Of a DNA stretch of 51,802 nucleotides, positions 24,853 to 33,268 are shown in pieces. This DNA is from a virus, in the IMG/VR virus record IMGVR_UViG_3300022928_002119, positions 1 to 51,802 of that record. The stretch is one strand, 5' to 3'. Numbering within the stretch: position 1 is the first letter of the stretch; each line of letters starts with the position of its first letter. Below the pieces are notes generated by a model. That model was not told where the DNA came from. It searched no databases and saw only the letters and a program-made list of their open reading frames with translations. The translations under genes and the position numbers were made by a program.

Positions 24853-25959
24853 ATGGCAAGAGCTAACAAAAACAAAGAGGCGGCAGTAGGCAGTCAAAAC
24901 AGAACAGTTTCACCCAACGAGGCGAAATCTGCATTAACACATTGTATCAAATTACAGAGACCCATAATGATGTGGGGTGCACCAGGTATTGGTAAGTCAG
25001 ACATCGTTAAACAGATCGCGGATGCAGAAGGCAGAGAAGTGATCGACATCAGACTTCCATTGTGGGAGCCTACAGACATCAAGGGTATTCCTTATTACAA
25101 TTCAAAAGAGAACAACATGGTATGGGCGAGCCCGGCAGAACTGCCAACTGATCCCAAGTCTAAGGCAATAGTTTTCTTAGACGAGTTGAACTCGGCGGCA
25201 CCGGCTGTACAGGCGGCGGCGTATCAATTAATCCTAAACAGAAGAGTAGGACAGTATCACCTACCAGAAGGCGTTTCGATCGTGGCGGCAGGTAACAGAG
25301 ACAGTGACAAAGGTGTCACTTACAGAATGCCGGCTCCATTGGCAAACAGATTCGTCCACGTAGAGTTAAGAGTGGACTTCGAAGACTGGATGGAATGGGC
25401 GACCAACCAACACGTACACGCAGATGTGGTAGGTTACTGCACATTCGCCAAACAAGATTTATACGATTTTGATCCTAGAGGCAGTTCTAGATCATTCGCA
25501 ACTCCTAGATCATGGAGTTTCGTATCCCAACTTCTATCAGATGACCTGCCAGAAAGTACGCTCACTGACCTCGTAGCAGGTTGCGTAGGAGAAGGACTGG
25601 CCGTTAAGTTTATGAATCATCGTAAGATTAGCGGTCAGTTACCTAACCCATCTGATATATTGAGCGGTAAGGTCAGAGACCTTAAGACAAAGGAGATATC
25701 AGCGATGTACTCCCTAACAGTTTCTTTATGCTATGAACTACAACAGGCACACGAGAAGAAAGACAAGACTTGGAATGAACAAGCGGACAGGTTCTTCAAC
25801 TACATGATGGACAACTTCGAGACGGAGTTGGTGGTTATGGGTGCGAAGATCGCCTTAACGAACTACAAACTTCCGTTCGATCCTAGCAAGTTGAAATCAT
25901 TTGATAGGTTCCATAAGAAGTTTGGCAAGTACGTCATAACTGCTATGGAGTCTAAATAA
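24853..25959 (+). CDS. MoxR-type AAA+ ATPase
   Basis: This 368-residue protein has a single AAA_5/MoxR domain. Walker A is GAPGIGKSD (residues 42-50) and Walker B IVFLDELNSA (Asp110, Glu111). A sensor-like IVAAGNRDSD and the arginine-rich ANRFVHVELR follow. MoxR ATPases act with von Willebrand factor A proteins as chaperones that load metals or open partner complexes, and exactly such a partner follows with a one-base overlap (TAATG). A GTG at 24844 is possible, but ATG 24853 has the better ribosome-site spacing. Target in the infected cell is unknown. Confidence 0.93.
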   Translation: MARANKNKEAAVGSQNRTVSPNEAKSALTHCIKLQRPIMMWGAPGIGKSDIVKQIADAEGREVIDIRLPLWEPTDIKGIPYYNSKENNMVWASPAELPTDPKSKAIVFLDELNSAAPAVQAAAYQLILNRRVGQYHLPEGVSIVAAGNRDSDKGVTYRMPAPLANRFVHVELRVDFEDWMEWATNQHVHADVVGYCTFAKQDLYDFDPRGSSRSFATPRSWSFVSQLLSDDLPESTLTDLVAGCVGEGLAVKFMNHRKISGQLPNPSDILSGKVRDLKTKEISAMYSLTVSLCYELQQAHEKKDKTWNEQADRFFNYMMDNFETELVVMGAKIALTNYKLPFDPSKLKSFDRFHKKFGKYVITAMESK

Positions 25960-27197
25960 TGGTTGATTATCACGATCAGAAAATCATAGATAAATTGGTT
26001 ACTGCAAGGATCGCCTTACTACTGAAGCATCCGTTCTTTGGCAACCTTGCAACTAGATTGAAACTGGTGAATGCAGACGACTGGTGTCCTACTGCTGGCA
26101 CAGATGGCAGACACTTCTTCTACAACACCAAATTCATAGATTCACTGACTCCAAAAGAGGCGGAGTTCTTGTTTGGACATGAAGTACTACACAATGTATT
26201 CGAACACATGCTGGTGAGGATTGGTGACAGAGATCCACAACTTTGGAACATCGCGGCGGACTATGCCGTCAACCAGATATTGAAAGACAGCAACATTGGT
26301 GAGATGCCCAAGGGTAAGAAAGGTGAGAACAAAGGCTTCCAGGATGACAAGTACAAGGACTGGGCAAGTGAAAGAATATACGATGACATCTACAAGCAGG
26401 CCAAGAAGAACGGCAAGAAGATGTTGGAGAAACTGGGCGAGCTGATGGACGATCACCAGGAGTGGGGCAAAGGTGATGGTCAAGGCAAGGACGGCAAAGA
26501 TGGCAAGAAGGGTGGCAAAGGCAAGCCTGTTTACACCAAAGAAGAACTTAAGAAGATCAGAGATGAAGTCAAAGAGGCAATGGTGAGTGCGGCACAGAGC
26601 ACGGGTGCAAGTAACCTACCAGGTGCTTTACAAAGACTGGTCAAGGATCTCACAGAGCCCAAGATGGACTGGAGAGAAATACTGCAACAACAGATAATGA
26701 GCACATTGAAGTCTGACTACACTTGGATGAGACCCAGCAGAAAGTCATGGCACACATCTGCAATACTTCCAGGACAGAACAATGATGAAATGATTGATAT
26801 ATGTTTGGCTCTTGATGCATCTGGTAGTATCAGCAACGAACAATGCAGAGAGTTCCTTACTGAGGTAAAGAACATAATGGATCAATACAAGGACTTCAGA
26901 ATTCATTTATGGTCATTTGATACTGCGGTATTCAATCCTAAAGTGTTCACACCAGATAACGCAGACGAGTTGTTGGACTATGAATTAGGTTCAGGTGGTG
27001 GTACGGAGTTTGAATGTAATTGGGACTACATGAAGGAACAGGGCATAGAGCCTAAGAAGTTTGTGATGTTCACAGATGGTTGGCCTTTCGAGACGTGGGG
27101 TGACGAACACTACTGTGACACAATATTCTTGATCAACAATCCATACGAGAGAGACATAGAGGCTCCGTTTGGACTTACGGTGCAGTACAATGATTAG
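25959..27197 (+). CDS. VWA-domain protein with N-terminal metallopeptidase-like domain (DUF2201)
   Basis: This is a 412-residue protein. The N-terminal domain has FGHEVLHNVFEH, an HExxH zinc site (His74, Glu75, His78), followed by IAADYAVNQIL, as in DUF2201_N proteins. A lysine/glycine-rich linker (DGQGKDGKDGKKGGKGK) leads to a C-terminal VWA fold with the MIDAS start DASGSIS, then WSFDT and MFTDGWP. Proteins of this layout pair with MoxR ATPases. The pair probably forms one functional unit. Whether the HExxH site cuts peptide bonds is not known for the family. Confidence 0.9.
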   Translation: MVDYHDQKIIDKLVTARIALLLKHPFFGNLATRLKLVNADDWCPTAGTDGRHFFYNTKFIDSLTPKEAEFLFGHEVLHNVFEHMLVRIGDRDPQLWNIAADYAVNQILKDSNIGEMPKGKKGENKGFQDDKYKDWASERIYDDIYKQAKKNGKKMLEKLGELMDDHQEWGKGDGQGKDGKDGKKGGKGKPVYTKEELKKIRDEVKEAMVSAAQSTGASNLPGALQRLVKDLTEPKMDWREILQQQIMSTLKSDYTWMRPSRKSWHTSAILPGQNNDEMIDICLALDASGSISNEQCREFLTEVKNIMDQYKDFRIHLWSFDTAVFNPKVFTPDNADELLDYELGSGGGTEFECNWDYMKEQGIEPKKFVMFTDGWPFETWGDEHYCDTIFLINNPYERDIEAPFGLTVQYND

Positions 27198-27300
27198 ATT
27201 ACTATGGGAGACTTTCAAAGACTGGTTCTTCAATGAGGTATCTATATCCATAATGAGTTTTGGATTACTACTGATAGCACTGTGGAGTTACCTGTCATGA
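27190..27300 (+). CDS. 36-residue single-pass membrane peptide
   Basis: ATG 27190 opens a 36-residue frame that overlaps the VWA stop by 8 bases. A charged N-terminus (RLLWETFKDWFFNE) precedes one hydrophobic segment (VSISIMSFGLLLIALWSYL). It ends in an ATGA overlap with the next small frame. Length, coupling and hydrophobicity suggest a real membrane peptide. It could be a holin-like or inhibitor peptide; no family is known to me. Confidence 0.55.
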   Translation: MIRLLWETFKDWFFNEVSISIMSFGLLLIALWSYLS

Positions 27301-27368
27301 TAGGTCCAATAATAAAGGCTACGATGATAATGGCGATCATATTAATTATTTTAAACTGGATGTTATAA
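27297..27368 (+). CDS. 23-residue hydrophobic peptide
   Basis: ATG 27297 overlaps the previous stop (ATGA), and its own stop TAA overlaps the next start (TAATG). The 23 residues are almost all hydrophobic (TMIMAIILIILNWML). It fills the only gap between coupled genes. Such a short frame could be chance, but tight overlap on both sides supports translation. Confidence 0.4.
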   Translation: MIGPIIKATMIMAIILIILNWML

Positions 27369-27724
27369 TGATGTTATTTCCGAACACAAACCCATACACG
27401 GGCAAACTTGAAAAGGTGAAGAACCTACGCAACTGGATGATAGATGCGGCCACAATACTGTTTGACGACAGCAAGAATGATCTACGGGCACTGCCAAAGA
27501 CTGTTAGACTACAGATATTATTAACTTTAAGTTTCCTATGGAGCACCGCATTCACGATCTATTTTTGGGGCATAAGAACTGACATATGGTTGAGTTGGTT
27601 CCTAGGACACCTAGCAGTGATATTCGTGGCCTACTACACGTTCAAACAGTTCCATGGCAAGGCACACACAATGAAACCTTCGAAAGAGGAACCGCCAATG
27701 TACGATGACGTTTGGGGTGCCTGA
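27368..27724 (+). CDS. Membrane protein, two hydrophobic segments
   Basis: This 118-residue protein starts with one of two adjacent ATGs (27368 or 27371). The N-terminal half is soluble (NPYTGKLEKVKNLRNWMIDAA). Hydrophobic segments lie at about 50-67 and 77-92. The C-terminus is soluble and carries Pro/Glu. The stop TGA overlaps the next ATG by one base. No family is recognised; location would be the inner membrane. Confidence 0.7.
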   Translation: MMLFPNTNPYTGKLEKVKNLRNWMIDAATILFDDSKNDLRALPKTVRLQILLTLSFLWSTAFTIYFWGIRTDIWLSWFLGHLAVIFVAYYTFKQFHGKAHTMKPSKEEPPMYDDVWGA

Positions 27725-27990
27725 TGAAAGTGAATCCCAACAACTTCTTCAAAAGAGAACTAGACATATTACCACCACACTTCGTGAACACAGTGGTAAA
27801 GGCACACGAGTCTGACATAGAGAAGATGCGTAAATGGATCTACGAGAACTGTTCAGGCAGGTATTCAATTACCAAAGATGTCGTCTACAACGGTGATCAA
27901 TCAAGATCGGTCACAGTACTTGGTTTTGAGAATCCCGGAGACCTAACCCTGTTCGCATTGAGTGGTATTGCCCAAATCAATCAAAACTAA
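27724..27990 (+). CDS. Small hypothetical protein
   Basis: This 88-residue protein starts at ATG 27724, overlapping the upstream stop (TGATG). The pattern PPHFVNTVVKAHESDIEKMRKWIYENC, followed by strands (SVTVLGFENPGDLTLFALS), suggests a compact alpha/beta fold. No family match is recognised. It ends before the promoter at 27994. Confidence 0.7.
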   Translation: MKVNPNNFFKRELDILPPHFVNTVVKAHESDIEKMRKWIYENCSGRYSITKDVVYNGDQSRSVTVLGFENPGDLTLFALSGIAQINQN

Positions 27991-27993
27991 TCG

Positions 27994-28022
27994 TTGCACT
28001 CCATAACTAATTTTAGTATAAT
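27994..28022 (+). promoter_or_regulatory. Sigma70 promoter for the 28.06-29.26 kb genes
   Basis: TTGCAC at 27994-27999 and TATAAT at 28017-28022 have a 17-base spacer. A roughly 35-base leader with AGGAG leads to the ATG at 28064. It is a strong promoter candidate in the gap after a stop codon. Confidence 0.75.
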
Positions 28023-28063
28023 ATACGTACATTAATACCAATTGCAATTAGGAGAAAAAACAA

Positions 28064-28399
28064 ATGGCAACAAAAAAGAAAAACTTAAAGAAGTCTGCCA
28101 AGACTGCTACTGCACCTAAGGAAACAGCGACGGCTCAACCACAGGCGGCACAGGCACAGGCACAGGCTCCACAACCGGATCCGAATGCCTTGACAATCGC
28201 AGATCTTAAGAATCTTGCAACCATACTTGATGTGGCATCCACGAGGGGTGCATTCAAGGCCAACGAGATGGCGGGTGTAGGATTCCTATACAACAAACTA
28301 CAGGCGTTCTTGGCCAAGATGGCACCAGAACAGAAACCTGAAGGTACAGCAGAAACAACAGCACCAACAACGGCGCCGGCAACTGCGGAAGGAAAATAA
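28064..28399 (+). CDS. Ala/Gln/Thr-rich phage protein with small helical domain
   Basis: This is a 111-residue protein. The N-terminus is lysine-rich, then a low-complexity Ala/Gln/Pro stretch (AAQAQAQAPQPDP), then a conserved-looking helical domain (DLKNLATILDVASTRGAFKANEMAGVGFLYNKLQAFL), and a Thr/Ala/Pro tail. This domain type recurs in marine T4-like phages without known function. It has its own promoter and a strong AGGAG site. Its TAATG joins it to the next gene. Confidence 0.75.
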   Translation: MATKKKNLKKSAKTATAPKETATAQPQAAQAQAQAPQPDPNALTIADLKNLATILDVASTRGAFKANEMAGVGFLYNKLQAFLAKMAPEQKPEGTAETTAPTTAPATAEGK

Positions 28400-28941
28400 T
28401 GGCAAACTTAATGAACGTTAACGATCAAGCCATGCCAATGGGTGCAGACTCAGGGGCAGGTGAAGGTCAGACAGGTCCAAAGAGACACTTCAAACACATC
28501 GGAGAACTCGTGGACGGTGGAGCGAAGGTAGTAATCATGTACAGGACTGTGCCTGGTGAACCCAACAACTGTCTAGTAGTAGGAACAAAGTTCTTGCCGG
28601 ACATGTACCACAATGCATTGATGAAGGCCGTTGAATCAGAGGGCGGACAGGATGCAGACGAGTTTGCGGACTTCGCCAGCAGGCAGACATTCCCAGACGG
28701 GACCAACATGTTGGCCATGATGCACAACGACAACTACATCAAGAAGTTTAAGACCAACGAGATAATGGTCACGTTCGGCAATACCGCTGAAGGTAGGATA
28801 CTTCTCAACAAGTTGAACGAGATGGTTGCTAAAGAGAAAGGCACGACCGTGAAAGATATGGCCGCAGATCCTGATGCACCAGCACCAGCCAAGAAGACCA
28901 CTAAGAAAGCGGATGCCAAAAAGACAACCGCCAAAGAATAA
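28399..28941 (+). CDS. Conserved phage protein with Lys/Ala-rich tail
   Basis: This is a 180-residue protein. The central part (HFKHIGELVDGGAKVVIMYRTVP, then LPDMYHNALMKAVESEGGQDADEFADF) looks conserved among marine myoviruses. The C-terminus is an Ala/Lys/Pro/Thr repeat-like tail, similar in style to the N-terminus of the previous gene. It would be soluble and could bind DNA or RNA via the tail. Function unknown. It shares its start with the upstream stop. Confidence 0.75.
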   Translation: MANLMNVNDQAMPMGADSGAGEGQTGPKRHFKHIGELVDGGAKVVIMYRTVPGEPNNCLVVGTKFLPDMYHNALMKAVESEGGQDADEFADFASRQTFPDGTNMLAMMHNDNYIKKFKTNEIMVTFGNTAEGRILLNKLNEMVAKEKGTTVKDMAADPDAPAPAKKTTKKADAKKTTAKE

Positions 28942-29257
28942 GACATGGGTACAGTTGACGCAGGATTTCGTCAAGGAATGGCCGGAGGTTCTAGAAGGAT
29001 TACAGTTCCAGAACATGCCGGTCAAGTACCTGCTCTACATAGACATCATCCTAAAAAATAATCTCACAATACACTACGACATAGCCAAAGAGTTAAAGAC
29101 CAAGAAACAAGAGACCATCGCTAGGTTCCTAAGGAAAACAATAGAACAGAACTACGTCAAGATCAGGAGCGTGGACATGAAATTTGACATACCCGCTTTG
29201 AAGAGAGACATGCAATCTCGTACTTCTTTGATCATGGCGAAGACATTTAAAAGATGA
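28913..29257 (+). CDS. Hypothetical protein, start uncertain
   Basis: The coding part from TWVQLTQDFVKEWPEVLEGLQ to the end reads as a genuine protein, with ILKNNLTIHYDIAKELKTKK, KIRSVDMKFDIPALKRDM and a basic C-terminus. The frame is displaced from the upstream stop, and the obvious ATG at 28945 is in another frame. ATG 28913, after AAGAAAGC and 29 bases inside the previous gene, gives 114 residues; TTG 28955 is an alternative. The fold and function are unknown. Confidence 0.55.
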   Translation: MPKRQPPKNKTWVQLTQDFVKEWPEVLEGLQFQNMPVKYLLYIDIILKNNLTIHYDIAKELKTKKQETIARFLRKTIEQNYVKIRSVDMKFDIPALKRDMQSRTSLIMAKTFKR

Positions 29258-29895
29258 TTTTCAGCAAAAAGTTTTTTATTATTACTGCACATCCTGACGA
29301 TCTGGAAGTGGGTTGTGGAGGACTAGTACAAAAAATCAAAGCAAGTGGAGGATCAGTGACAAACCTGATCATGGTCAAACCATCAGCAGAACATCATACA
29401 AAAAGAAACAAAGAAATTGTGGAACAGGAATTGCAAAACAGCAAGGACATACTTGGTTATGATACAGTAATACATGACACCCCATTGCATGATAATGGAC
29501 GCCCAAACCTTACACTGACCAACAATGTCGTATCTTTTGTAGAGTCCGTTGCACAGGGACATGATATTTTGATCACGCACTGGAGGGAAGATTATCATCA
29601 AGATCATCGTGTATGTTTTGATGTTGCTATGAGTATTGCACGTAAGAATTTTGAACAATTTTGGTGTATGGATCAACCTCCCTATAACCTACACTACAAA
29701 AATTTCAATTGTAATAGGTATGTTGACATCAGTGATTACAAAGATAGCAAAATAAAAAGTCTTCAAGCCTATGCCAGTTATTTTAACAACCACTCCATAG
29801 ACACCATAATTAATTACAACAGGTACAGAGGAAGTTTCCTAGGACATGAAAAACTAGCAGAAACTTTCAATGTGATGTACAACAGGGAAACATGA
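29254..29895 (+). CDS. PIG-L/LmbE-type N-acetylglucosaminyl deacetylase
   Basis: This 213-residue zinc-dependent deacetylase has AHPDDLEVGCGG at residues 12-23, the hallmark of PIG-L/LmbE. It continues with the GSVTNLIMV strand, a TxxR-like segment and THWREDYHQDHR, which has the second zinc histidine. Family members remove acetyl groups from GlcNAc-containing sugars or related amides. Next to a sugar epimerase it likely handles an N-acetylated sugar or glycan. It starts in ATGA overlap with the preceding gene. Confidence 0.88.
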   Translation: MIFSKKFFIITAHPDDLEVGCGGLVQKIKASGGSVTNLIMVKPSAEHHTKRNKEIVEQELQNSKDILGYDTVIHDTPLHDNGRPNLTLTNNVVSFVESVAQGHDILITHWREDYHQDHRVCFDVAMSIARKNFEQFWCMDQPPYNLHYKNFNCNRYVDISDYKDSKIKSLQAYASYFNNHSIDTIINYNRYRGSFLGHEKLAETFNVMYNRET

Positions 29896-30893
29896 AAATA
29901 CTAATACTAGGCGGATATGGTTTTATAGGAAGCCACATATCAAACTATCTTAAAAAAGACAATCACACCGTAGGAATTGTAGATTGTTATCACCAATACT
30001 ACACATTTCCAAATTGGGAGTATGAACCAATTCTAAGTCAGAGAAAAGCAATAACCAATGCTGACAAGGAATACATTGGAAAAATAGAAAATCTACAATT
30101 CATGGAACGTGCATTTGAGGATTTCAAACCAGACAGGGTCATACATGTTGCTACCTATCCAAATGCAAAAATGGTCAAACGTAATGTGCAAGACGCCACC
30201 AACAACATGGTGACTGCTACTGCTTACGTGCTCGACCTTTGTGTAAAACACAAAGTTGAAAAAATCACATTCGCCAGCAGTAGCATGGTGTATGGAGATT
30301 TTGATAATCAAATACCAGATGAGAATGTTGTGCCAAAGCCCAACACCTTGTATGGCTCGTATAAAAGGCAAGGTGAATTAATGTGTAAAATTTGGCACAG
30401 AGAATTTGGCCTAGATTATGTGATTATGAGACCATCCGCTTTATATGGCGAGAAGGATGCCATAACAAGAGTGATCAGTCAACTATTAAAAAATGTATTG
30501 ACCACAGGAAAAATGACAGTACAGGGGCCAGACAACAAATTAGATTTCAGTAACGTCTTAGATGTGGCAAAGTATTTTGCTTTGGCCACTGTGAAAGATA
30601 TCAAGAACGAAACTTTTAACTGTACACGTGGTTATGGTAGGAAAATAATAGACGCCGCTGAAATGATTAGAGACACACTCGGCACCGGTGAAATAGTGAC
30701 ACAACCACATGATCCTTTCTATCCCAACAGAGACACCCTGGACAGTGATAAAGCAAAATCCCTTTTGAATTTTAATCCCGGTATTGACATAGAACAGGGC
30801 ATACCAAAATACATCAATTGGTTTTTACAACAGCCATTTTACTTTAAAAATTTAGATATCAATAAAAAGTTTCCGTTGGGTACAACGCTTTAA
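29892..30893 (+). CDS. NAD-dependent sugar epimerase/dehydratase
   Basis: This 333-residue extended short-chain dehydrogenase has ILILGGYGFIGSHIS (NAD-binding glycines) at the start. Ser motif FASSSMVYGDF, catalytic YGSYK, then VIMRPSALYGEKD and LDFSNVLDVAKYF complete the fold. It resembles nucleotide-sugar 4-epimerases of the GalE/WbpP group. It shares HVATYP and SSSMVYGDF with the epimerase at 33243, so the two are probably paralogues. It starts in an ATGA overlap with the deacetylase. Its 3' end overlaps, tail to tail, the gene on the other strand by 35 bases. Confidence 0.88.
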   Translation: MKILILGGYGFIGSHISNYLKKDNHTVGIVDCYHQYYTFPNWEYEPILSQRKAITNADKEYIGKIENLQFMERAFEDFKPDRVIHVATYPNAKMVKRNVQDATNNMVTATAYVLDLCVKHKVEKITFASSSMVYGDFDNQIPDENVVPKPNTLYGSYKRQGELMCKIWHREFGLDYVIMRPSALYGEKDAITRVISQLLKNVLTTGKMTVQGPDNKLDFSNVLDVAKYFALATVKDIKNETFNCTRGYGRKIIDAAEMIRDTLGTGEIVTQPHDPFYPNRDTLDSDKAKSLLNFNPGIDIEQGIPKYINWFLQQPFYFKNLDINKKFPLGTTL

Positions 30894-32184
30894 ACTTCTC
30901 CCTACAAAAATCCCAGGCATAACTTTGCAAAATTTTGCCCTCGTCATACTCACAGTCTTCGGTGAATTTCTTACCGTCATAAGCACCTTTGGACAACCAT
31001 TCGTTGCCGGTCGATAACCATTTCTTAAGTCTATGCCTAGTTTCTACAGTGGGTTTTTTGTTCTGCCATAAGACCAACTTTGATACTTCCCTGAAAGCAT
31101 TTTTCCAGGCTGTATAGTTGTCCGGAGCAAGTAATGCCTCACTTGCCACTATTGGAATCACTTCATGAGGTTGTGACAAAGTGAAGTCTAATATGTTCTC
31201 ATCAGCAGTTTGTGTGCATAGTTTTTTACTGTATAAATTGATATTAAAAGTACCGTACTCTAACTGTAGTTCTTTTAGAAGAGCATGAAATATCCTATGT
31301 CTTTTAGATAATCCTCTGTCCACAGTGTAATCAAACATAAAGTCATTGTGGACCATACTCTTGGCAAACACCGCATAGAAATATTCTGTCTCAGAAGTTT
31401 GTGCGGCTTTTTTGTAGGCTTTCGTACGTCCGTCCACACCTTTAATCCAAAACAACCTGTTTTTTAGTTTGTTCTTTTTTAAATGATCCTGTAATCTTCC
31501 GTAGTTTTCATTTTCAAATGGTTCACCATTTGATATAAATGCAATATCAAAACAATCTTTTTTCTCCTCCTCATCAAGTGTTAGCAAAAAAGGATAATCA
31601 TATATCTGTGTTTTAATAAATTGGAGTGCTTTGACTGGAATATAAAAAGTATTCTTGTCCTGGTAAATTTTAAGATCTTCCCAATACGAAGGATAGAAAG
31701 TGGAGTCAATTTTGTTTTCATGGTACCTGATATATCTTGCACCCGATGAATCCACCTGTGGTATGTTATCTATTACGTTTTCTAGATTGTATTGTAAGTC
31801 AAAAAAATCAAAATCGTATTTGGCCTCGAAGGTGTGATAATTCACGTCTTTGAAGTCTCTTAAAAACCTAATCTGCTGATCAGAAAAATTATCAGGAAAC
31901 AAAAATGTGTCACCTTCTTTTTGTCCTGGATTGTTCCATACGTGTAACTGAGTTGCCTCATGCTGTTCAGGAATGTAATTAAAATCAAAATCAGAATAGT
32001 TAACTTTTGTACTAAGCATCCATGTATAAGTTGTTCTGGACCCGCCAATCAAAGATTTTATAATATCGTGATATCCTGATACAAAAGGTACGATAGTTGC
32101 ATATGGAAATTTTGTTAGGATTGTTCTAAGATTTTCATCACGGCATTTGTTGTTAAAATCAATTACTATACAATCATAGGCCAT
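30859..32184 (-). CDS. Uncharacterised protein, possible glycosyltransferase
   Basis: This is a 441-residue protein. ATG 32184 is preceded by GGAGAG, a good ribosome site, and is preferred to an upstream in-frame start. The segment RLFWIKGVDGRTKAYKKAAQTSETEYFYAVFAKS resembles the GT-A-type pattern in which a cell-surface or sugar-handling enzyme positions its nucleotide sugar, but no DxD is clearly in place. Lysine/aspartate-rich, low G/C. It is the last gene of the long leftward operon and its tail overlaps the epimerase on the other strand. Confidence 0.55.
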   Translation of the reverse strand: MAYDCIVIDFNNKCRDENLRTILTKFPYATIVPFVSGYHDIIKSLIGGSRTTYTWMLSTKVNYSDFDFNYIPEQHEATQLHVWNNPGQKEGDTFLFPDNFSDQQIRFLRDFKDVNYHTFEAKYDFDFFDLQYNLENVIDNIPQVDSSGARYIRYHENKIDSTFYPSYWEDLKIYQDKNTFYIPVKALQFIKTQIYDYPFLLTLDEEEKKDCFDIAFISNGEPFENENYGRLQDHLKKNKLKNRLFWIKGVDGRTKAYKKAAQTSETEYFYAVFAKSMVHNDFMFDYTVDRGLSKRHRIFHALLKELQLEYGTFNINLYSKKLCTQTADENILDFTLSQPHEVIPIVASEALLAPDNYTAWKNAFREVSKLVLWQNKKPTVETRHRLKKWLSTGNEWLSKGAYDGKKFTEDCEYDEGKILQSYAWDFCREKFKALYPTETFY

Positions 32185-33268
32185 AGTACTCTCCAATGCA
32201 TTTGCAAACATAAATGACTTCTGCTTTTTTCAAAAAAGGATGGATTGGCAATGACAACACATTCATGCAAAATTTTTCGGCATTTGGCATCTCTTGTCCA
32301 GTGTCAAACATTTTCATTTTGGACATAGGTCGTTGATAATGTATTTGTGTCTGTATTCCTTTTTTCTCTAAAAATTTCTTTAACCCATCTCTATCTTGTG
32401 TTTTTATCACTAACTTGTGATTGTTTGATGTAGTGCCTGTGCCGGTCTGTATTGAACTAATACCGAGATCCAACAATTTATCTTCATACCATTGTCTGAC
32501 TTTTTTAGTATTTCCAAGCAGTCCTTTATATTTTGATAAAAGAAAATTCAAAATGTTTGCATGATCATTGCTGAGACATGAGTTGTAACCATATTCTAAC
32601 TTTCCTGTACCCACGGCATGATATCTCAGGCTTCTGATCATTTCTGCTTCTTGTTCACTGTCAGTTAGAACCATGCCGCCGTTGCCAAAGCAAGGCAATG
32701 GTTTGCTAGGGGCGAAACTCAAAGTGCTGATGTCTCCTAACTTACCACTTGGCACATTGTTATAATAACTTCCCAGACTCTGTGCCGCGTCCTCTATAAG
32801 AGGTATTTTTCTTTTCGCACAATATTCTTTCAGTGCTGAATAGTCCGCTAGGTTGCCAAAAAGATTTACATATACCACAGCATTGGGTAATCCAAAATTA
32901 GGTATTTTAGAAATTAACCCCTTGTTGTCTACATCTACAAAATGTATCATGGCTCCTGTGCGTTTTATTGCTTCCGCGGTGGCTAGATAACTGACCGCGG
33001 GACACAACACAGTGCTTCCTGGTCCTATTCCTTTGGCCTTCAAAGAAAAGTATAATGCATCAGTACCGCTTCCAACAGCAATACCATATTTTCTTTTTGT
33101 AAATTTTGCGACTGACCTTTCAAAAATATCAAGAAAACTTTTTTTAGTGTGTCGACTGGTCACCATACTGCCCGACTTCCACACTTCCTTAGCCTTACCA
33201 GTGATTCTCCAACTGTATGAATCGTAGATACGATCTGTACCGTTAAATTTGATTTTGTAACCAGTCAT
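32174..33268 (-). CDS. DegT/DnrJ/EryC1-type sugar aminotransferase
   Basis: This 364-residue PLP-dependent enzyme would transfer an amino group to a nucleotide-linked keto sugar. Clear features are AVGSGTDALYFSLKAKGIGPG, VLCPAVSYLATAEAI, PLIEDAAQSLGSYY and the lysine motif FAPSKPLPCFGNGGM, where the Lys forms the PLP Schiff base. The C-terminal part with NNHKLVIK and IHYQRPM is normal. ATG 33268 is chosen; TTG 33280 is possible. It overlaps the epimerase upstream by 26 bases and the next gene by 11. Confidence 0.92.
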   Translation of the reverse strand: MTGYKIKFNGTDRIYDSYSWRITGKAKEVWKSGSMVTSRHTKKSFLDIFERSVAKFTKRKYGIAVGSGTDALYFSLKAKGIGPGSTVLCPAVSYLATAEAIKRTGAMIHFVDVDNKGLISKIPNFGLPNAVVYVNLFGNLADYSALKEYCAKRKIPLIEDAAQSLGSYYNNVPSGKLGDISTLSFAPSKPLPCFGNGGMVLTDSEQEAEMIRSLRYHAVGTGKLEYGYNSCLSNDHANILNFLLSKYKGLLGNTKKVRQWYEDKLLDLGISSIQTGTGTTSNNHKLVIKTQDRDGLKKFLEKKGIQTQIHYQRPMSKMKMFDTGQEMPNAEKFCMNVLSLPIHPFLKKAEVIYVCKCIGEYYGL

